Source: Physcia stellaris
Lineage: Eukaryota; Ascomycota; Lecanoromycetes; Caliciales; Physciaceae
DNA: 64,000 nt
Assembly: GCA_018902385.1 (NCBI GenBank)
Contig: JABSSW010000017.1
Coordinates: 372,001-436,000 of the forward strand
Direction: 5' to 3'
Shown here: positions 22,853-35,439 of the stretch, piece after piece
Layout: each line of letters starts with the position of its first letter
How positions within the stretch are numbered: the stretch's first letter is position 1
Translations under genes and position numbers: made by a program
The notes under the pieces: generated by a model
Seen by the model: only the letters and a program-made list of their open reading frames with translations
Databases searched by the model: none
What the model was told of the DNA's origin: nothing

Positions 22853-23684
22853 GAGGTAAGGAGAAGCAAAAATCGTTATCGGAGGAAAATCAGGTGAGAA
22901 CAGTGAGGATACTTGGAAAAAGGGAGAGTAAGAGTATGGGGCTAGGAACAGCCTAGAAGGAGTGTTTCATGTTTTGTGAACGTAATTTTATTTAACTGAC
23001 TGGATGGCAGTATGCAGGATGTAACTGTGGAACCTTTGACAGCTGAGGCCGAGGGCATGGGTGAAGACATGACGGACTGGGTTGGCGACGAAAATGACAT
23101 AATCTGCAAAGGAAACTCTCGAAGTCCCTATAGGTACAACATCGTCTTGACAGAAAAAGTTAGCGGATAGCGTGCTACTTGATCCAGCGAGACTAAGCAT
23201 GTGCTGTAGGCTGCAGTTTGGGAATGCCAGCCTTTAAAGATGAGAGCATAATCGAGCTCATAATACTATAGACGCCGTAATGCCTCAGCCGACTGGGGTT
23301 AATTATTTGGTCTGTCACCAATGCAAACAGCTAACGCCTAAGCAAGTAGGACTTCCATGTGTATATTACAGAGCGAGCGTTTGGCGCCATACAGCACGTG
23401 GCTCGTTCACCTTCCAAAACAAACAGGTGAATTTGTTCCCGGACTCATTGCACGGCAGGCATACGTTCTTCTTCCTCATTGTCCACAAGGCGTGGACCTG
23501 ATCCGGAAGGCTGTTTCTTTGCTCTACCGGTTCTGTGAAGATGTCGGGGTCAGTATTGCCTTTCTAAGCTGTATTTATGGAGGTGCGGCATGTTTCTGGA
23601 CCCCAAATGTGTCCTTTGCGTCAAGAACCTGATTGAAAACCCGAGCGACATGACGAAAAGGGGAGAAAGAGCTTCGAGATATAC
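22853..23684. other. Intergenic region with possible last exon of the LMBD1 gene
   Basis: Mostly without recognised genes. An alternative final exon of the LMBD1-like gene could lie at about 23550-23620. Plus-strand frames at 23280-23630 show no known motif. Confidence 0.35.
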
Positions 23685-25500
23685 TTACATATCCTGCCAA
23701 GTCGCACCGAACCGTCGCCCTGTGGAGGCAAGGAGACCCTCTTCCTCATCTTCTTCCGCATCTTGCTCAAGCTGGAACATGCCCATATGGGGTGTTCGGA
23801 ACAAAGTTAGAATAAATACTATAAGATAAGCAGCTAGAAAGCTATCAGCGTAGGCTCTGCACTTTTGTAGATCGAGAGAACCTACCAAGGAACCCGAATT
23901 GTGCCCAGAAGTCAACAACCCCAAAGAAAGAAAAGTTGACGCTGATTCTGTCAAGGAAACTCCCCATAACGCTGGATGTGCACACCGCGCGGGCAGCATC
24001 AGTCCTTGATTTCTCGGTGCAGGGAATAATGGCATTCTTGAAATTTGAGCAATCTGGTTGATCTGCTCCAGGTAAAAGCTTCCGATTGCAATACGTCTGC
24101 GGCCCCCAATGCGAATATTGTGGTGCCACCAGCATTGCAATAGCGTAGTTGAATGCCAAGGCCATCAATGTCAGCATCACAGTTGCCATAAGTAATGCCT
24201 GAGGTGAGGTGTGGCCCTTCCTAATTTGGAATATGCGAAGCCATAGGAAACGGATTCCAATTGTCGCAAGCCCAACCACAGAGCTGGAGAAAAAGAACAG
24301 CATCAGTAGCAGGAAGAGGACGTAATCAATCGGGAAAACCTTAGACGATTTGACGAAGATCCAATTCAGAGGATTGAAGATTTGAACATGCGCGAGTACA
24401 TATCCGCAGTGGGTTTTGCAGATCGAGTTCTTGGCCTTGTCGATGCCTGTCAGGAGCATAGATACCCATACGAGGATTGCCACAACCACGAGAAAGAGTC
24501 CGCCCAAAAGCTTGAGAGGGCGAAATACGGCTTCGGTCTTGATCCAAGCTCTGACTAACCAGTTGTGACCCTCACCGCTTGCCTCTGCGGCAAGCCTTTC
24601 ACGACGGCGTAGGGTTCTTTCTTCCCGGACGAGGGCATCGAGCTCCCTACGGTCTTTGGCAGGTAGTCCACCTTCGCGGCCCTCATTTCGTCCTTCTAAT
24701 TGTCTTTGACGCTCGAGGTTTTCTTCCAAAGCTGAAGCAGTGTTGGCACTCAGGGTAGGTGCAGATATGGAAGGCGCTTGCTTGATCATGGCTACGGGTA
24801 ACAAAGCTAGGCCTGGTCCAGTGTACACGATGTAGATGAGTGTTCCGATAGTAATCAGTAAGCCGGTAGAAAATGTCAAGGCACGTTCACCATCTATAAT
24901 ACTGTCAGCTGGAGGTTTGTACTGCACGAGCCGACTGGACTCACGCCCTTCCCGTAGGAGATCTTTGAAGTAGCCATAATCATAATGCGCTCCTTCGCGA
25001 TCTTTGGCCACGGGTACAAAGAAGCCAACAAGGAAGATGATTAGCACCAAAAAGACGAAGGCAATGGTATACTTGAAAGCCCCCCACAGGCGGGAGGTGA
25101 ACGTTTGGCTGCCATCTTCAGTAGCCACTTCATCGTATTCCTCGTACCAGAAGTAGGTGAATGGTATTACGAGCAGACAGAGGATAGCATCGAGGGAATA
25201 TAAGGTGTAGTAGACGATTCTCAGAGTAAAAGTTATGTTGTCAACTCGGTCTTGCGTGGCCCAGTCCTTGCGTCGACCGAGCTTCGAGGAGGTAGTAGAC
25301 GATACCAAAGCGATATCAACTGGGAGAAGGAGCACCGTCGCCAAGAGGGAGGTCAGTGTGAAGATACAGATGATTGAGACGACGGCTGAGCGCTCGCGCG
25401 GAGCTTGGTAAACGTAAACAAAAATGGAAGCTGTAGCAAAGAGAAGGGCAAGGACGACGGCGTAGACAACCCAGATGAGGGTCAGTTGGATTAGAGCCAT
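23685..25500 (-). CDS. LMBR1/LMBD1-like membrane protein (probable lysosomal/vacuolar cobalamin transporter family)
   Basis: Polytopic membrane protein of the LMBD1 family. Exons 25500-23886 and 23818-23685 give 582 aa if the stop directly after WQDM is used. About nine to ten hydrophobic helices are visible, starting [20 protein letters not shown] and including [20 protein letters not shown]; a charged cytosolic loop with [19 protein letters not shown] sits mid-protein. The last exon carries [18 protein letters not shown] and the acidic tail [19 protein letters not shown], a family signature in fungi. The stop overlaps a good GTAAGT donor, so a further exon ending near 23550 is possible. Since fungi generally do not use cobalamin, the family name should not be read as function. 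It is divergently transcribed from CFT1. Confidence 0.85.
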
Positions 25501-25801
25501 GACAAGAGCGTGACCAGAGACAAAGAGACGGAGAATGGACGGAGAATAATGAAGAGACAGCTGCCTTGGGCAGCGCCGCGTTGGTGGATGAGGGGCTCCT
25601 TCCCTGTTTCGGATTATTCTTAGCAGAAGACTCCAACGTCATGCAGGCGGCACAAGCGGTCACGCGCTTAACGCGCGTCCAACCCTAGTTCTTCTTAATC
25701 TGTACTTGGCTCTAGGGTCAAGAATGCTTTCGATATAAACAGTTGTGCTTCTCGAAAACCTTTGCCAATGCTCAATCGGATTCAGACCGATCATAATAAC
25801 C
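25501..25801. promoter_or_regulatory. Bidirectional promoter LMBD1-like / CFT1
   Basis: Only 301 bp separate the two divergent ATGs. Contains ACGCGC at 25662-25667 and the self-complementary ACGCGCGT at 25671-25678, which resemble MBF/MCB-type ACGCG boxes. Whether they are bound is not known. Confidence 0.55.
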
Positions 25802-28800
25802 ATGCAGTCTTACGTCGAGCTGACCCCTCCCACCGCCGTCACTCATTCTCTCTCTTTTCCCTTTCTTTCCGCCACTGCAAATAATTTAATTCTTGTTAAG
25901 ACTTCGTTGTTGCAGATTTTTTCTTTGAAGGCCATCACCACTTATACAGCGCCTGACACAACACGAGATGGTCCGCCAAGTGCTGGCCTTAGCGGCCAAC
26001 TTTCGTCAAACCTGGTCTTGGATGGTGGGCAGCGAGGAGAACGTATTCAGTCCACGCGGCTTGTGCTGATTGCCCAGTATGAATTATGTGGAACTGTAAC
26101 GTCACTTGCCCGGGTCAGAATAGCTGCCTCCAGGTCGGGAGGCCAGGCGCTTCTGCTTGCTTTTCGGGATGCCAAGCTCAGCCTGGTGGAGTGGGATCCA
26201 GAACGTTACAGTATCTCTACAATATCAATACATTACTATGAACAAGAAGATATTCAAACCAGTCCATGGGACCCCCCTTTGAGTCAATCTATTAATTATC
26301 TCAGCGTAGATCCTCGAAGTCGATGTGCTGCACTCAAATTCGGTGCACGACATTTAGCAATTCTACCATTCTACCAGGAAGGTGACGACCTTGTCATGGA
26401 CGACCTTGATTCGGAGACCGAGGGCGGCCTTCCAACTAGGGCAATTGATGAACCGTCGCAATTAGACAAGGCGCCATATGCACCGTCTTTCGTGCTGTCC
26501 CTGATGGCGCTGGATCCTAGCTTATCCCATCCCGTGCATCTTGCCTTCCTGAATGAATATCGAGATCCCACCTTTGGTATACTATCATCAGAAATTAATA
26601 CTTCCTCTGCGTTATTACGCGATAGAAGAGACACGTTATCCTACAATGTTTTCACCTTGGATCTTGAGCAGCGCGCCTCAACTACACTGTTGTCAGTTAA
26701 CAATCTGCCATATGATCTTTTTAGAGTTTACCCTCTTCAACTACCGGTCGGTGGTGCGTTGTTGATAGGTGGCAACGAATTAATACATGTTGATCAATCT
26801 GGCAAGACCAATGGCGTTGCCGTCAACCCGTTGGCCAAGCACAGCACATCCTTTGGGATGCTAGACCAATCATCTCTAGGCCTCAGGTTAGAAGATTGCG
26901 TCATTGAAAAGATGGGCTCTGATCACGGCGACATGCTGATAGTTCTGAATGATGGAGGGTTAGTTCTTTTGTCATTTCGAACCGATGGGCGGTCCGTATC
27001 TGGCTTGCTACTTCAGCGCCTCAGCTACGAGGTCAATGGCTTGGAAAGACTACTAGGCGGTGCGTCTACTGCCTCCATTGTCGGTCGCGGCAGAATATTC
27101 GTGGGAAGCGAAGATGCTGATTCAGTCATTCTCGGCTGGTCTCGCAAGTCTGACAAATTAAAGCGCCAACGATCCCGCCTTGATCTGGGTTTAGAACTCG
27201 CTGAAGGAATCTCGGAAATTGATGAGGACTACCTTGAAGATGAAGAAGACGACCTTTATGCCAGCACCAAGCCCGCCGAAAAAGCTAAAAGCTTATCAGC
27301 TCCTTTATCTACTGCGAATGAAGAGCAAGAATATGCCTTCAGAATACATGATACCTTAGATAATTTCGGGCCGATAAAGGACATCAGCCTAGGCGCTTTG
27401 ACTCCGAACAATGTGGCTGAAGGAAGTAACCAGCACGGACGAGAGATAGTGATCTCGAGTGGTCGAGATCGTGCGGGAAGTCTTTCATCGTTCAACCACA
27501 AGCTAGCCTTGCAGGTATCTCAATTCTTCGATATAGAGAATGTTGTCGATATATGGACTGTAACTACGATAAGTTCCAGTGGCTCGCATATGAAAGGCTC
27601 GGACGCAGAATATCACAATTACGCCATCGCGAACATACAGCAAGACTCAGGGACTATATCTTCACTGTACTCGATCTCGGCAACAAACATGGACCATCTT
27701 TCTGGTACAGAATTCGATAATGGGGAGGCTGGCGAGCTTGGAACAAGCATTGACATTTGTACTCTCAATGGCGGGACGAGAGTTGTGCAGGTATTGCATC
27801 GGGAATTAAGGATTTTTGACGCTGGTGAGTCCTGTTTTCCACCTTACTATCTCATTGCATTCATATCAAAGGCTTACGACCTGACTTTTCCTGATACCTT
27901 TTAATCTGTCAGAAACCGTACAATCATCTTCTGCCCACATCCTATCAAGAGAACACTTTATAGTGTTTTCCGTTAGGAGTCTCTTTCTGTCGTTATTCTC
28001 GCGAATCATCACTCGTGTCAATAAAATAAACCAAATTATGACAAATATCGTACGATTCTTACCACAAAGCGATTCCATTTATCTGCTAATCGTGGGAGAT
28101 TCTAACGCCTGCTAGATTTTAATGTTGCCCAACTGTTACCATTGATGGACGACGTCAGCGAGTCTGCACCGAAAGTCGTGAACAGTAGTTTTGTCGAACC
28201 TTTCATTCTCTTGACCATGGACGATTGTACTATACACATTGCAAGTTTAGACGAAAGTGGAGACTTAGAACTTCTTGAGCAAGGCGAGAGGCTATTAAGT
28301 GGCAAATGGCTCTCTGGATCTCTATATGATGACACGAATGATATTTTTCGACTGCAATATGATGACGCCGACGACGAAGAGGAAGCTGGCAATGTGTTGA
28401 TGTTTCTATTGAGTAATGCTGGTGGCTTACATGTAGGACCCAGGCGCATTTCTAAGGTTGCTGTTCTAATGGATCACTAGGTATACCGCCTTCCAAATCT
28501 CAGAAAGCCGGTCTACGTAGCCGAGGGATTAAGTTTCGTTCCTCCCTTTTTGTCAAGAGAATTCACGGTCCGCAGGTCAACTGCTAGAGAAGCATTGACA
28601 GAGCTGATTGTGACGGATCTGGGCGACTCGACGCATAAGGCGCCTTACTTACTGGTGAATTGAGTCCTTCCCACAGACTGTTTCAACAAATAATTTGTAT
28701 ACAGCTCCGAACCGCGAAGCTTGACCTAGTCATTTATCAGCCTTACCAAGGGTTCAAAGAAGATACCTCGCCGATCACACTAAGGTTCCTAAAGATAGCA

Positions 28801-30561
28801 AACCCAAATATACCACCGGTGCGAGCAGATCTCGACACTGAAATTGGGCGACAGCGCCCACTACGAGCGATCTCGGATTTGGGCGGCTACAGTACCGTTT
28901 ACATAGCGGGGCCTTCACCAGCGCTCATCCTAAAGTCTGCGTCTAGCACACCAAAGATTATACCTGTGGGGAATAGTGGTATTCGTGCACTATGTGGGCT
29001 CCATACCGCGACTTGCGAAAAAGGAGCCCTCTACGTCAACGAAGATGTAAGGCAATCACCATTACGTTGGTAATTGACTAATTCATGCAGGCGAGTGTGA
29101 CCGCAGCAACTCTACCAGTCCACAGCCATTACACCACAGGGTGGGTCACACGAAAAATCGATATTGGCGAGCAAGTCGAGGCTATCGATTACCAGAGCAG
29201 TACCGAGATCTATGTCCTTGGGACAAGTAGGAAAGTGAACTACAAGCTTTCTGACGATGAGACGTGGGCCGCCGAAGGTAATTAGACAAATCTACTGACG
29301 TAGTGCAAAGCTAACAACGCCAACAGATACCAGTTTCCTGCCTCAAATCGAGCAAGGCTCTATCAGGCTTCTTGATCGGAAGACGTGGTCGTTTATCGAT
29401 AGGTACGTGATCTACCTCCTAAGGTGATGGTGAAAGATATTGAGATGAACCTAGACGAGATCTCGACATCGGCGAAGTTATCATGTCGATCAAAATTATG
29501 TCTCTCGAAACATCCGAGCACACACACGAACGTCGGTCGCTGGTAGTCGTTGGCACAGCAATCATCCGTGGCGAGGACCTCCCAGCCATCGGCCGCATTT
29601 ACGTCTTCGACATCAACGATGTAGTTCCCGAACCAGACCGCCCTGAGACCGGCAAGAAGCTCAAGCTCATTGCCAGAGAAGAAGTCAAGGGCGCCGTGAC
29701 CGCCCTGACCGAGATCGGCACCCAAGGTTTCTTACTCGCAGCTCAAGGCCAGAAATGTATGGTGCGAGGGTTGAAGGAAGACGGATCACTGCTTCCGGTC
29801 GCGTTCATGGATATGCAATGTTATGTGTCTGCGGCGAAAGAGCTCAAAGGTACAGGACTATGTGTCATGGGCGACGCGATCAAGGGGATCTGGTTTGCTG
29901 GCTACACGGAAGATCCATATCAGCTGCGGCTTTTCGGCAAATCGTCGAAGCATATTGAAGTCCTAGCGGCAGACTTTCTGCCGGATGGCAAGCAGCTGTA
30001 CGTCGTGGCCGCGGACTCGGACTGTAATATCCACGTCCTGCAATTCGACCCTGAGAGTAAGTCAATTAATACACTCCGGACGCTCCCTTTCCTCAATATT
30101 CTACGGCTCGCTAACACCAACCTACAGATCCCAAGTCCCTCTCCGGCTCCCACCTCCTCCCCCTCTCAACCTTTCACACCGGCCACTTCCCCACCACCCT
30201 CACCCTCCTCCCCGCATCACCCTCCTCCCCGCGCTCCCTCCTTCTAACAACCCAGTCCGGCGCTCTCGCCCTCATCTCCCCCCTCCCGCCCTCCTCCCAC
30301 CGCACCCTCTCAGCCCTCCAATCCCATCTGCAAACCGCGCTTCCGCACGCTGCGGGGCTGAATCCGAAGATTTATCGCCATGCAGGGGATGTCGAGAGTT
30401 TGGTTGGTGGAGGTGGCTATGGAGCCGGTGGACGAGGGGGCGTGATTGATGGGATGGTGGTGAGGAGGTGGAATGAAGGGGGGAGTTGGAGGAGGTGGGG
30501 GGATGAGGGGAGTGTGAGGGAGGTGGTTAGGGGCGTGTTGGGGGATGATCTTGGATTTTGA
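25802..30561 (+). CDS. CFT1: CFT1 / CPSF160, cleavage and polyadenylation factor subunit
   Basis: Large nuclear scaffold of the mRNA 3'-end processing complex, built from three beta-propellers. Eight exons (25802-27824, 28116-28432, 28481-28654, 28705-29046, 29091-29277, 29327-29402, 29455-30056, 30128-30561) total 4155 nt, 1384 aa. N-terminus [20 protein letters not shown] matches fungal CFT1; mid-protein blocks [15 protein letters not shown] and [20 protein letters not shown], and the C-terminal CPSF-A domain ([40 protein letters not shown]) follow. The acidic insert [13 protein letters not shown] lies near residue 480. Exon 1 is unusually long and its following intron (291 bp) is five times the local norm. 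The last exon is Ser/Pro/Leu-rich, then Gly-rich, before the conserved-looking end. Confidence 0.95.
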
Positions 30562-31710
30562 AAGTTGTTCGAAGGTGGGAAAGTGGAAATTGTGCAGGTT
30601 TTAACGTTGTGTCTGTTCGTTGCGAATCCCTTGTGGATCCCGGTTCTGCGTAGGCTTGGAGCATGTGAGGAGAGGGTTTGCCCCTTGTCTTTTTTCGCTT
30701 TGGGTAAAGAAAACTTGGGTGTGAAGTCCATCGCCGATTTAGGCCCCCTCGTTCCCTTTATCCTTTATTCTTCTTTCCTCTGCTTGCCAAATCATGCTAC
30801 TCCTTCTCCTTTCCAGCATTGATCCCAGGCCTTCAAGCTATCCCCAGATATTGCATCACCAAAACCTCCTGTCCTCGAATGAACACCTGGTTGTGACGTC
30901 CTAAACCACGTGCAAGAGTGTTATCCACTTTAGGCCAAAATTTCATACACAAGTTTCCTATATGGACTCACAACTACCGATGAATAGAACATGAGGCGTT
31001 AAGGGCGGCTGACGGGCTCCTCAAGAATGGGTGCAAGGATGGACAGAGGTGGGAACTGTCGGGTGGTAGAGACAGCTATGGTGCGTGAGAGGCGGGGAGG
31101 TTTTGTTCTGTTTGGCGTTGCTGTATCTTCTGTTATGGAAAGCCATTGCCTCGATCTGTCTCTCGCTGCTTAAGCAAGGTCTCCCTTTTGCTCGAGCTGC
31201 GATGAGGCCTTGAGAACTTGAGTGACGGGGATTGGGTACGATGATGGATTATTTGGTGGTAGGGCATTGATTATTGGTCTTGCAAGATTTGGACTGTGGG
31301 GAATGTAAAAATTATATACAGAATATGTGGTGAGAGATGGATGGGTGATTGGTGTGGAAAAGACGACGCTTAATGCAGCTTAAGGGATTAGCACTTCTAT
31401 CATGATACGTAGAATAGAGGTAGTCGTTGTAGAAGCCGATCTTGCGGCTTAGTGGATTGCTAGATATCAAATATCGAGGACATGCAGTAAGAGCCGTGTT
31501 CCCTATTCACCAAAGCTTGTCCCAGTGGGCTGCTAGCTAATTGTTTAAGCGCCAATCTCACTTACCTCTATCTACGTGTCTTCTTGCATACAGAAAGCCA
31601 TCCCAAGGTCGGCGGAGTTGCAGCGTAAAAGTCCGTTGAATCCGTACGCTGTGACGAGCCTTGAGATAGAGTCAAAACAACAGAACAAGCAATATCCGAA
31701 GACATCAGAA
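30562..31710. other. Convergent intergenic region
   Basis: About 1.1 kb between the 3' ends of CFT1 and the 412-aa gene. No coding signature, repeat or structured RNA recognised. Confidence 0.4.
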
Positions 31711-32949
31711 TCAATCGATTGGCAAGGATTCTTCATCTTCTGGAGATCCTGACCCAGCGTCTGTTCGGAAGAATCGTCTAGATGGGTTCGAGGACTTGAG
31801 ATTGCCATAGATTTGATCCCTCAATTCCCGCGGCAATCGAAAAAAAGGTCCCGCTTGTTCTCTCTCGAAGATGTTTTCGATGATGTTGGCGAAAGATGGT
31901 GCTGCTTCGAACATCTCTGGTTGAATGGGCCCCCCTACTTGATGCCCGGAATCCATGATACCGAGGACATCGGCCTTTGTCCCGTATTGCCAGCAAGGAA
32001 ATTGGGTCGCTATCAGTTCTGCAACATATGTTCTATTGGATTCCAAGCAGGCAATATCACCATCCGGCCCTGCACCGAATATCCACTCCCGGTTGTACTC
32101 TGTACCCTCATTGAATTCTTCAAAATCGTCGGGCGTCGCCATCGGTTGCCCATCGAAACACCAAGATACATATCGAAGCTCGACTTCTTTTCCGGTTGCG
32201 GTATCGATAAGCTTGATGAGATCATAAAGCCCTTGCAAACCGTCCCAAGGCGAGAAGAACATGTTCAGGGTGACCGGCCTTGATCCGAGATATTTCAGGC
32301 TCAATTTTAAAGCGAACGGAGGTGATCCAGACATGCTGCAGATGCTTGAAGTAAAATGGAACGACAATTGGAAGCGCGGGATAGGGACATCCTGAACCAC
32401 ACGAATCTTGATTGGACCCCCGCCGCAACTGATGTCGACCAAGTCATTCTGCTCGTCTGAGGCCGAAAATGGTTCTGGAGTTCCATCTTCCCTGCGCTCA
32501 CTGAACTTGCACTTGATCCGTTGCGAAGCGTGGGCGAAGTGGACTAAATAATCCTCTCCGGCTTGCAGACCGATGTTATTTAATCCTTCGGGGCGATGTG
32601 TGAGAACATAAGAATACAGACAGCCCCCGGCATAGATGATAACCTGAGCTGGCTCGGATGTCATTGTATGGGCTTGCTTGAGATTGTCAAACGCGAAAGA
32701 TTCTCCTGATTCTCCATGCTGGAATTGGAAGACGCCTTTATGGAGTCCTTCTATGAAATCGTATGATGTATACGTGCCCTTGCCCTTCTGAAGTCCAGGA
32801 AAGTACAGAGTAATTGGCTTGCTCTCATCGTTGCGTATGCAAATGCCAAAGTTTTTCGAAAACCCTCGTTTTAGGTCGAGAACGAGACTATCGCTAAGGA
32901 GTGTGACTGATATCCTCGCAGGCTTCCTTTCTGTGGACGACGACATCAT
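31711..32949 (-). CDS. Uncharacterised 412-aa protein with a C-terminal LPxELRxxIY motif
   Basis: Single intronless frame from a double ATG (32949/32946) to 31711. No signal peptide or membrane helix. Most of the chain is unfamiliar, with alternating beta-like segments (ARISVTLLSDSLVLDLKRGF, ITLYFPGLQKGKGTYTSYDF, RPVTLNMFFSPWDGLQGL). Near the end, FFRLPRELRDQIYGNL resembles the start of the fungal 2EXR/F-box-like motif, but the protein finishes about 30 residues later in an acidic tail. I do not recognise a function. The length and clean frame make a real gene likely. Confidence 0.75.
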   Translation of the reverse strand: MMSSSTERKPARISVTLLSDSLVLDLKRGFSKNFGICIRNDESKPITLYFPGLQKGKGTYTSYDFIEGLHKGVFQFQHGESGESFAFDNLKQAHTMTSEPAQVIIYAGGCLYSYVLTHRPEGLNNIGLQAGEDYLVHFAHASQRIKCKFSERREDGTPEPFSASDEQNDLVDISCGGGPIKIRVVQDVPIPRFQLSFHFTSSICSMSGSPPFALKLSLKYLGSRPVTLNMFFSPWDGLQGLYDLIKLIDTATGKEVELRYVSWCFDGQPMATPDDFEEFNEGTEYNREWIFGAGPDGDIACLESNRTYVAELIATQFPCWQYGTKADVLGIMDSGHQVGGPIQPEMFEAAPSFANIIENIFEREQAGPFFRLPRELRDQIYGNLKSSNPSRRFFRTDAGSGSPEDEESLPID

Positions 32950-34408
32950 GGCAGGACGTGGGTACAGCGCACAGATTGTGGATCTGTGATGTCGTCAATG
33001 ATACTGTATTGTTGTTCGCCTGGAGCCGTATGAATATGGTAGATACTTGGATTGTGAGTTGTTCATGGGAATTGAAGGGAGCGCGAACGAAGTAGAAGCT
33101 AATGTATTGAACAATACCCATGATTCATCAAACGTGATTATGAAAGAACAGAAGCATCTAGATCGAAAAGAATGACTGCTTCTTGGCTACGATACTTCAC
33201 ATATTATGACTACCTCATATAGGGATGTAGAGTCACCGGCGTTTCATTAGCTGAAAGTCATGACTACTCGTTTCAGGAACGAGTGATTGTTGTTTGTGAC
33301 ACGAATGAACTTTTCGATCTCGCTTTGATACAGTACCCACGTCGGGCTGATACATGTCCTCATATGGCGATTCGAAGCGACGTCAAACATGCCTCGCCAA
33401 TCACGCTTCTACGGATTTACGGCCCGAAAACCCTATTGCGCTTAACACAATTTCAGCCCTACAGCCTCTTGGTCTGCATACTCTTTGCCCCCATGCCGAC
33501 CTCTATATCTATTACTGCTACTTCCACCATACTTCAACTCAATTGGCCGCTAGGTTTCAATGGACTTACTCCACTTTATTATAGCAATGTTCATGAGGCA
33601 TTTGGACTGCAAAATCCTGCTGTCCAGCTACAATATCCCACCACTTCGCCTCTTAGCAAGCTTTATGTTTCCCAGTCTACTCCGCGTCGGTTTCGGCGAG
33701 TTGCATATGGCCACTCACCAGAAAATCCCCTGAGTACGCAGGTCAGCGAGCTCGTCTATGAACATAGTCTTTGATTGTCCTCATATTCGTATTCTCGATT
33801 CAAAGAAGCCTACAGTGAGAGGCCATGTTTCCTATGTCTCATATTTAATTGCTATCTCATACTTTGGCATCTTCCTCATAAATTGATGTATTTCTCCCAC
33901 TTCGATGTCTCTCTTCAGTCGGCCCCATCCTTGAAGTTCTCGACAGGGATTCTGTTGCTCGAAGTATTCATGTCCGCATCTGGAGGATACTACTTGGACA
34001 CGCAAGGCTCCCTAAGGTGATGGTGTAAGACCAGCCGCTGTCCCTCCCTGCCGGTTACTAGAAACTTAACCTACATGGCCAACTCTAGAAGCTGAGCATC
34101 CAACGCATCATGCCCTGTTGTTGCATGATCTAGCTTATCGTGTTAGATTAACCTTGCTCATCACCGCTAACAAAGCATGTCCACGTAATATCGATGTCCC
34201 AAGATCTGGCAGGATGCGATGTTAGGCCAAACATGTCTAGGAGTTGTACGCCACGTCAGACCATGGCATTGTTCTTTGAAAGTACAATAACATAAGGTGT
34301 CAGTCCCAACCGGATCGCAATGATTAATTCCTTTCCAAGGTGAGAAGTCTTCAGACGAACCACATCAATTGTTATCACACTTAGCAAAACCATTCTTGCT
34401 ACAAAATC
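32950..34408. other. Head-to-head intergenic region
   Basis: Contains the promoters of the 412-aa gene (left) and the protease (right). A 163-codon frame at 33283-33774 (+) has no motif, no good start context and atypical composition, so I do not call it. Confidence 0.4.
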
Positions 34409-35439
34409 ATGTATTCTTCAGTCATCGCTGTACTCTCTTTATCCATTTTTGCTTTTGTAACCCCATCGACAACCCCGAATTCCGCATCTTCAGCTCCTCA
34501 TGTCCTCTCCAAGCGAACCCCGTGGAATCTTGACCAAGCACTAAAATCTGACATCAAAGCTGCTCTCACGATCGGTCTCAAAGACGCCATCAGTATTGCC
34601 GCTACCGTCCTCCACCCCACTGACGGCATCGATAACAAAGCCAAGAATGATCAATATATGACCAAGTACTTTGGCGGAAACGACGACACCATGTACAAAA
34701 AAGTTAGGAACGTCTTCCGAAATCTCGTCGGCACAAATTCGGATGGTACCGGCTCCGAAGTCCTTGGCACAGTCACGGTATACAGCGATGACTGGATAAT
34801 CCCGCCTCCAGGCCAGGGCCCCGGCGGCGGGGGCGACGGCAACAAGCGTTGTTGCGAGCTCGTCTCAAATGGACTTACCTTGACGGCATATACGGCGAGG
34901 CGACCCCGAAAGTCTGCAAACTGGGGCATGCACTTCTGTCGCAAATGGGAGGCTAGGGTTGCAGCTGGCGATTCGTTATCAAAATTGATGGCGGACGATT
35001 GCGCCTCATTGAAGGATACTACCGTGATGGACACCACTCTGATGAACCGACAAAACTATGCGTTCGCTATCCTGCATGAGGTCTTCCATATTGAGGAAGT
35101 AACGTTGAGTGCCACAGGGGTGAAGTCGGCTGATTATGCGTACGGCGCATGGAGTGTGCTTGAAGTTGCACATGGTAACATTACAACAAATAAGACGGGT
35201 GTTGTACGAGTAGTATCGCCGCTCGAGAACGCAGATAATTTTGCGTGGTTTGCTATGGTAAGCACTCTCTTCCCATTCTCCATGCTCTCCCCAAAAACAC
35301 AGGTTCAGAGCTTCAAAAAGAACCCCTGTGTCGGCGTCGCTACATACACTCACACCACTGATCACAACAGCATCTCTACCTGAACGCAAATTGCGGTGGC
35401 AAAATCTTCGAGATAGCCAAGAGCGTCGACAACAACTGA
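34409..35439 (+). CDS. Secreted aspzincin-like metalloprotease (M35/deuterolysin-related)
   Basis: Predicted extracellular zinc endopeptidase. Exon 1 is 34409-35257; exon 2 is 35371-35439 (continuing HLYLNANCGGKIFE), giving 305 aa. Residues 1-18 are a signal peptide (MYSSVIAVLSLSIFAFVT). A KR at residues 35-36 may be a processing site for a propeptide. The zinc motif HEVFH is at residues 223-227, and DYAYG about 17 residues further matches the Asp ligand block of aspzincins (GTxxDxxYG). Cys residues CC, C and C around residues 145-200 could form disulfides. A Pro/Gly-rich loop (PPPGQGPGGGGDGN) interrupts the domain. If the intron is not removed, translation ends at 35383 with a different tail. 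Substrate unknown. Confidence 0.8.

Noticed and set aside
33283-33774. 163-codon plus-strand frame as a gene
   Set aside because: No motif, no intron or start support, and the translation looks like random intergenic sequence.
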